From the NCBI RefSeq assembly GCF_014647235.1, contig NZ_BMOU01000007.1, positions 65,987 to 129,986 on the forward strand: a DNA stretch of 64,000 bases. Reading direction: 5' to 3'. Under the pieces are notes generated by a model. The model was not told where the DNA came from. It saw nothing but the letters and a program-made list of their open reading frames with translations, and made no database searches. Position 1 is the stretch's first letter; every line of letters starts with the position of its first letter. This DNA is from Haloarcula pellucida. GTDB taxonomy: Archaea > Halobacteriota > Halobacteria > Halobacteriales > Haloarculaceae. Shown here one piece after another: positions 59,659-64,000 of the stretch. Position numbers and translations under genes: made by a program.

Positions 59659-59685
59659 GAGGCCGTCGTACGGCCTCGCGCTACT
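59659..59685. repeat. Hairpin repeat at the end of the nirA transcript
   Basis: GAGGCCGT (59659-59666) and ACGGCCTC (59670-59677) form a perfect 8-base stem with a 3-base loop, followed by GCGCTACT. On the minus strand that tail reads AGTAGCGC and contains the TAG of the small frame after nirA, so the stem starts a few bases past the stop. Candidate terminator of the nirA transcript. Confidence 0.7.
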
Positions 59686-59770
59686 CTATGAGTTCCGGTG
59701 CGGCGTCGTAGGCCACCTCCTGCGGTCGGGAATCCGCCGATTGTGCGTTGTCCTCGCGCTGTTCTGGCAT
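59681..59770 (-). CDS. 29-residue frame directly after nirA
   Basis: MPEQREDNAQSADSRP to the end AAPELIE, 29 residues, polar and acidic. The ATG at 59770 begins two bases after the nirA stop and no other gene lies between it and the hairpin. Spacing suggests translational coupling, and its stop is set by the hairpin repeat tail. No family recognised; could be a small regulator or partner of NirA, or chance. Confidence 0.4.
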   Translation of the reverse strand: MPEQREDNAQSADSRPQEVAYDAAPELIE

Positions 59771-59772
59771 GG

Positions 59773-61539
59773 TCAGTCGTCCGCCGATAGCGGTTCGCCG
59801 CTGGCGTCCGTCGGGGCCGGGCTCTCGCCGTCGTCGAAGGGGTACCACGACTGCTTGCCGTCGGCCAGACAGGGGTCGGTGTACCCCTCGACCTCCTCGG
59901 GTTCGGCGAGTTCGACGATGGTCTCGTGACCGGTGGCGTCGACCCACTCGCTGAAGGTCTGGCCCTCCGAGCGCAGCGCCGCGTACGCCTCCACGATGTT
60001 GGCTATCATGCCGGGTACCTCGTCGGCGGGCACGCGCTGGCGCACCCACTCGATGAACGTGGGGTCCTCGCCCATGCCGCCGCCGACGCCGACGTCCATC
60101 GCCTCGACCATCTCGCCGTCCTTCCGGGCGCGCATCCCCTGCAGGCCGATGTCGGCAGTCATCGCCTGCCCGCAGTCGGCCGTACAGCCCGAGAAGTGCA
60201 TCTTGATGCGGTCCACGTCGTCGGGCACGTCGACGTTGTCGCCAAGCCATCGCAGGAGGCGGGCCATCCGCGCTTTCGTCTCCGTGAGCGCGAGCGAGCA
60301 GAACTCCGTCCCGGTACAGGCCATCGCGCCCTGCACGAACGGGTTCGGTTCCGGCGAGTACGTATCGAGGAGCGGTTCGTTCAGCAGGTTCGCGAGGTTC
60401 CCGTCTGGCACGTCCATGATGAGCGGGTTCTGCCGGCGGGTCAGTCGCACCTCCCCGGAGCCGTAGGCGTCGGCGAGGTCGGCCAGTTCGATAGCGTCTT
60501 CGGCGGGCATGCGCCCGACCGGGACCGAGAGGCCGACGTAGTTCTTGTCGTCTTTCTGGTCGTAGACGCCGACGTGGTCGTGGGCGCCGTACTCGGTCCG
60601 TTTGCCGGCGTTGTAGCTGTACTCGCCGCGGAAGTCCGTCCCGGCGGTCTCGAACTCGAAGTCGAGGCGGTCGTCCAGTTCCTCGCGGATGGCGTCGGTC
60701 CCGTGTTCGTCGACGAAGAACCGAGCGCGGTTTTTCGAGCGGTTCTGTCGGTTCCCCTCGTCGTGGTAGAACTCGACGAACGCCCGGACCGTCTCGACGG
60801 CGTGTTCCGGACGGACGAACAGGTCCAGCGGACGCGCCTCGCGCGGTTCGCGGCCGCCGAGGCCGCCGCCGACGCGGACGTTGAACCCCTCGGTCTCCTC
60901 GCCGTCGATTATCTTGTGGGCCGGTTCGAGGCCGATGTCGTTGATGGCGTCCTGCGCACAGCCCTGTCGGCACCCCGACACCGAGATGTTGAACTTCCGC
61001 GGCATGTTCGCGAGGTCGTCGTCCCCGCGGATGGTCTCCTGAATCTCGTCTAAGATGGGACGGGACTCGACGTACTCCTCGGCCTTGCCGGCGACGGGAC
61101 AGCCGGAGATGTTGCGCATCGTGTCCCCGCCCGCGGAGCGAGAGGAGACGCCGACGGCTTCGAGTTTCTCCCATATCTCGGGGATGTCTTCGAGTTTCAG
61201 CCAGTGCAGTTGGATGGACTGCCGGGTCGTGAAGTCGACCCACCCGTTACCGAACTCGGGGTTCTCTGCGGGACCTCTCGCGTAGTCGCGGGCGACTTCG
61301 CCGATGGCCCGCAGCTGGTCGGGCTCTAAGATACCGCCACAGTTGGTGAGTCGCATCATGAAGTACGACTCCTGCCCGCCGCGGTGGTGGAACACGCCCC
61401 AGAACTTGAACCGCGAGAACCACGCCTCGCGCTCGTCCTCGGGGATGGACTCCCAACCGTTCTCGGCAAACTCCTCTAGCTTTTCGCGGACCTCGTCGCC
61501 GTACAGTTCGCCTTTGACGTCCTCTTTTTTGTGCGCCAT
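59773..61539 (-). CDS. nirA: Ferredoxin-dependent assimilatory nitrite reductase
   Basis: 588 residues. It reduces nitrite to ammonium with six ferredoxin electrons. Two sulfite/nitrite-reductase half-repeats are visible; sirohaem/[4Fe-4S] cysteines are Cys408, Cys414 (ACTGTEFC) and Cys452, Cys456 (GCTADC), the C-x5-C ... C-x3-C pattern. Sirohaem-contact motifs TTRQSIQLHW and LTRRQNPLI are present. The acidic C-terminus (FDDGESPAPTDASGEPLSADD) is halophilic. A 40-base dyad precedes its TATA box. mobA and narK lie upstream on the same strand. Confidence 0.95.
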   Translation of the reverse strand: MAHKKEDVKGELYGDEVREKLEEFAENGWESIPEDEREAWFSRFKFWGVFHHRGGQESYFMMRLTNCGGILEPDQLRAIGEVARDYARGPAENPEFGNGWVDFTTRQSIQLHWLKLEDIPEIWEKLEAVGVSSRSAGGDTMRNISGCPVAGKAEEYVESRPILDEIQETIRGDDDLANMPRKFNISVSGCRQGCAQDAINDIGLEPAHKIIDGEETEGFNVRVGGGLGGREPREARPLDLFVRPEHAVETVRAFVEFYHDEGNRQNRSKNRARFFVDEHGTDAIREELDDRLDFEFETAGTDFRGEYSYNAGKRTEYGAHDHVGVYDQKDDKNYVGLSVPVGRMPAEDAIELADLADAYGSGEVRLTRRQNPLIMDVPDGNLANLLNEPLLDTYSPEPNPFVQGAMACTGTEFCSLALTETKARMARLLRWLGDNVDVPDDVDRIKMHFSGCTADCGQAMTADIGLQGMRARKDGEMVEAMDVGVGGGMGEDPTFIEWVRQRVPADEVPGMIANIVEAYAALRSEGQTFSEWVDATGHETIVELAEPEEVEGYTDPCLADGKQSWYPFDDGESPAPTDASGEPLSADD

Positions 61540-61576
61540 CGTCAGATCGCCTCAGTTACGGAGTATCGTATGTTTT

Positions 61577-61616
61577 TATCGTTCATTAGTATTCGAACGT
61601 ACGCTAATTTACGATA
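61577..61616 (-). promoter_or_regulatory. 40-base dyad upstream of nirA
   Basis: TATCGT (61577-61582) pairs with ACGATA (61611-61616) and ATTAG (61585-61589) with CTAAT (61604-61608), with the central TTCGAACGT region partly symmetric; 14 of 20 positions pair. The dyad abuts and overlaps the TATA element (ATAAAAAC on the minus strand, about 61570-61580). Position fits a nitrogen regulator binding at the BRE/TATA. Confidence 0.65.
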
Positions 61617-61804
61617 GAAGCGTGTACATGGATGACTAAAACTCTAATCGTTGAATAAATCCAAAACCACGGGGTGCCACCGGACGCCCGTCCAGAATTA
61701 AGCCATCTGGGAGGTGTTTAATGGGTCTAAGGTCGAGGGCGGTCGAGACCCGAAAACCAGCAGACTGCGGCCCGGTTCCGTGAGCCTCGACCGCGACGTG
61801 GCTG

Positions 61805-62389
61805 TCACGTCGACCGTGACTCGGCGGCCCGCAGGCCGGCGCGGGTGTCGACGTCGCTGACGGCACGCGCCGGCGCGGGACCGGGCACGACCGTCATCGA
61901 CAGGCGGTCGAGCATGTCTCTGAGCGCACCGGACCCGAGTCCGAGAGTCGTATCCGCGGCCTCGATGACGGCCCGCGTGTGGTACACGGCCGCCAGCGGT
62001 CGGAGGCGCCCGCCGATACGCGGAACGGCCCCGTCGCCCTCGCTGGCCTCGAACAGCCGTTCGGCCAGCAGCGGTCGGACGAACGGCATGTCACAGGCCG
62101 TGACGAACGTCTCCCGCCCGCGGGCGACCCGACAGCCAGCGCGGACGCCAGCGACCGGACCGCCGTCGGGAACGGGGTCGACGGCGAGGCGGTAGTCGTG
62201 ACCGGTCAGCGCGTCGTCGATGGCTGTGCGCTGTCCGCGACGGCAGTTGACCACCACCTCGTCGACGGCCGGTTCGATGCGGTCGACGACGCGGCGGACG
62301 AGCGGCGTCCCGTCGAGTTCGGCGGTCGCCTTGTCTCTGGCACCGAAGCGGGTGGAGTACCCACCCGCGAGGACGACGCCACTGCGCAT
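61805..62389 (-). CDS. mobA: Molybdenum cofactor guanylyltransferase
   Basis: 194 residues. MobA attaches GMP to molybdopterin to form the MGD cofactor of nitrate reductase. The nucleotide-binding start VVLAGGYSTRFGARDKA and the CDMPFVRPLL segment with its metal Asp are diagnostic. ATG 62389 overlaps the narK stop (ATGA), so the two are coupled. A 265-base gap separates it from nirA. Confidence 0.92.
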   Translation of the reverse strand: MRSGVVLAGGYSTRFGARDKATAELDGTPLVRRVVDRIEPAVDEVVVNCRRGQRTAIDDALTGHDYRLAVDPVPDGGPVAGVRAGCRVARGRETFVTACDMPFVRPLLAERLFEASEGDGAVPRIGGRLRPLAAVYHTRAVIEAADTTLGLGSGALRDMLDRLSMTVVPGPAPARAVSDVDTRAGLRAAESRST

Positions 62390-63711
62390 CAGTCGTCCCC
62401 GGACGCCACCGTCTCCGTCGCGTTGGTGCTACCGACGAAGCCGGCCGTGTTGGCGACTTTCGCGATTTCGGGGCGGAACACCCACGCGGCCAGCAATACG
62501 ATCGGGATCATCGTGACGGCGGCCACGGAGTAGCCCAGGTGGAGGTTCGCGAGCCACGGGGCCGAGTAAAACAGCGGATAGACGATGCCGCCGACGGTCC
62601 CGACACCACCGACGACGCCCGCGACGGCACCGGAACTGTTGGGGAACATCGCGGGCACCTGTGCGAAGATGGATCCCTCGGCGAACGCACACGCCGTCCC
62701 GACGAGAAAGCCCACGACGACCGCGTTCATGAGGACGCCCGAGAGGCCGGCGAGCGTCATGCCGAACATGGTCACGACGACGAGACACAGCGAGACGAAC
62801 GTCCACTGTTCGCGGTAGCGGCCCTCGAAGAACGGCAGGATGTCCATCTCCTTGCGGGCCAGCACGTCGCTGACGTAGCCGCCGATGGGGCGGAGCAGGC
62901 CGGCCGCAATAGAGAACGTGGCGGCGAACGTACTCGCGATGACGAGGTTGTCCTGATTGAACGCTTCGCGGTAGTAGGTGGCGAGCCACCCGTTCATCGA
63001 CAGTTCGAGACCGAAGGTCATGACGTAGGCGAGTGCGAGGACGACCGTCCCGTAGCGAGTGGCGGTGTGTATCCAGTCCTTGAAGCTCGCGTTGTCCTTG
63101 GTCGCCTGACGCTTCTCCTCGGTCTTTGCGGCCTCACCGAGCGTGTAGTACGCGACGGCGAGACCGATAGAGACGATGCCGGTATAGAAGAAGGCGGCCC
63201 GCCAGTTCGTCGAGAACAGCGGCCCGCTCCAGCCACTCCCGAACACGCGCGGGAGGACGAGCGCACCGCCCGCGGCCCCGGCGTTCCCGACGCCGGCGTA
63301 GATGCCCTCGGCGAGGCCGAGGTTCTCCTCTTCCCACCACTCGGCGACGTGCTGGATGCCGATGACGAACGTGATGCCCGCCGTCGCGACGATGATGCGC
63401 GTCACGAAAAACAGCGAGTACGTCTCGATGAACGCACTGGCCATCGAGAACACGCCGACGTACGCCAGCACGATGGCGAAAATCGTCGGGGCGCCGAACT
63501 TATCGGAGAGCCAGCCAGTCAGCATACGGCCAAACGGCGCCATCCAGATGGCCGAACTCGCGAGGATACCGATTTCGGCCGTCGTCAGCCCGAACTCCTC
63601 GGCCATCGGTCCCGTGAAGGGCGCGAAGGAAAACCAGATGAGAAAGGAGAAGTTGAACCCGATGGTCGCGAGCAACAGCGTCCGGTACTTCGTCATCTTG
63701 ATCAGCCCCAT
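62389..63711 (-). CDS. narK: Nitrate/nitrite transporter (NarK/NasA-type MFS)
   Basis: 440 residues, 12 helices. The NNP signature is clear: [29 protein letters not shown], and the Gly-rich nitrate motifs [17 protein letters not shown] and [17 protein letters not shown]. It imports nitrate (or exchanges it with nitrite). ATG 63711 follows a full SD GGAGGTG (63717-63723) at 5 bases. Coupling to mobA and closeness to nirA indicate an assimilatory role. Confidence 0.95.
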   Translation of the reverse strand: MGLIKMTKYRTLLLATIGFNFSFLIWFSFAPFTGPMAEEFGLTTAEIGILASSAIWMAPFGRMLTGWLSDKFGAPTIFAIVLAYVGVFSMASAFIETYSLFFVTRIIVATAGITFVIGIQHVAEWWEEENLGLAEGIYAGVGNAGAAGGALVLPRVFGSGWSGPLFSTNWRAAFFYTGIVSIGLAVAYYTLGEAAKTEEKRQATKDNASFKDWIHTATRYGTVVLALAYVMTFGLELSMNGWLATYYREAFNQDNLVIASTFAATFSIAAGLLRPIGGYVSDVLARKEMDILPFFEGRYREQWTFVSLCLVVVTMFGMTLAGLSGVLMNAVVVGFLVGTACAFAEGSIFAQVPAMFPNSSGAVAGVVGGVGTVGGIVYPLFYSAPWLANLHLGYSVAAVTMIPIVLLAAWVFRPEIAKVANTAGFVGSTNATETVASGDD

Positions 63712-64000
63712 AGGACCACCTCCGGCGGAGCGACCGGGTGTACACCATGTACATTCATTGACGACTGTTCGTCCATCGAATCGGTGTTATTCTGGATGTG
63801 TGACCACATCATCACAGATTATCCGAATGTACCAGTACCTAATAACCGTAATCGTTGACGAGCGTGAATTTCGGTCGCCTCCGTTTGGACGGGTGGCCAA
63901 TCTGCAATCGGATATTCTCACCTTAAGGACGTATTCCGTCCACCAGCCGCGGGGAAAATCTGACATCTGCGAAGAAAACCGCGACACCCGCTGAGAAGAT
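63712..64000. promoter_or_regulatory. narK promoter region
   Basis: No gene is visible in the last 289 bases. On the minus strand: SD GGAGGTG (63717-63723); GGTGTACACC (63737-63746) and TGTACA (63748-63753) in the leader; TATA-like GAATAAC (63786-63792); GATGTG (63795-63800) and CACATC (63805-63810), a perfect 6-base inverted repeat with a 4-base spacer, directly upstream of the TATA. The outer part is AT-richer and unassigned. Confidence 0.55.

Overview
The window is a haloarchaeal chromosome segment (class Halobacteria). Evidence: high G+C with strong G/C third-position bias, very acidic proteins, TATA boxes about 25-30 bp ahead of many start codons (leaderless transcripts), archaeal information-processing genes (TBP, aIF2-gamma, Rpo7, Spt4, PCNA, PriL, Hjc), twin-arginine signals on secreted proteins and the halophile-type TatC pair. 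The gene set resembles Haloarcula-like denitrifiers, but the genus cannot be fixed from sequence alone. No rRNA, tRNA, CRISPR array or intact insertion sequence was seen.

Layout. 0-13.7 kb: a truncated Gfo/Idh/MocA oxidoreductase, a membrane-protein/HTH pair behind a four-half-site operator, DJ-1/PfpI, PhzF, aldo/keto reductase, thiolase, an AAA ATPase, a universal stress protein, a secreted fibronectin-III-like protein, a PhnP-like hydrolase and a large haloarchaeal unknown. 14-19.5 kb: a response regulator, the translation/transcription operon (aIF2-gamma, PIN, Rpo7, Spt4, DUF359 dephospho-CoA kinase), a tRNA G10 methyltransferase and TBP. 19.6-26.4 kb: membrane proteins, two MFS carriers, gamma-glutamyltransferase, HisG and an MTA/SAH deaminase. 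26.4-30.9 kb: an AT-rich, accessory-looking stretch with three surface proteins and a pilin that has an out-of-frame tail. It separates the SAH deaminase from S-adenosylhomocysteinase (31-32.2 kb). 32.2-36.4 kb: a hairpin-rich spacer, a small membrane protein and two tandem MATE exporters. 36.5-43.9 kb: replication and repair genes (PriL, Hjc, PCNA), a SWIM-finger protein, a DUF4382 lipoprotein, copper nitrite reductase NirK and RlmE. 43.9-53.2 kb: a queuosine/archaeosine precursor transporter, a second pilin, the divergent TatC pair, a phosphatase, LarE and HemB. 53.5-57.9 kb: Amt-GlnK-Lrp, an orphan solute-binding lipoprotein and CheC. 57.9-64 kb: a cysteine-rich HxlR regulator divergent from a SelW-like redox protein, a BASS transporter, and the nitrate-assimilation genes nirA, mobA and narK.

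Nitrogen metabolism is the main theme of the right third. narK-mobA form an operon that imports nitrate/nitrite and builds the molybdenum guanine dinucleotide cofactor; nirA reduces nitrite to ammonium; amt-glnK take up and sense ammonium; nirK (20 kb away) belongs to dissimilatory denitrification. The assimilatory nitrate reductase itself is not in the window. Several nitrogen promoters carry inverted repeats near the TATA box.

The most unusual non-coding signal is a family of modular hairpin repeats. Arm sequences vary but remain complementary, the loop resembles TTCGCTTCGCTCAG, and the tail is CGCTACT. At three genes the tail supplies the gene's own TAG stop codon. I found no clear unprecedented multi-gene system; the best leads are these stop-codon hairpins, the 40-bp dyad at nirA, the frameshifted pilin, and the AT-rich island that interrupts the SAH-metabolism neighbourhood.
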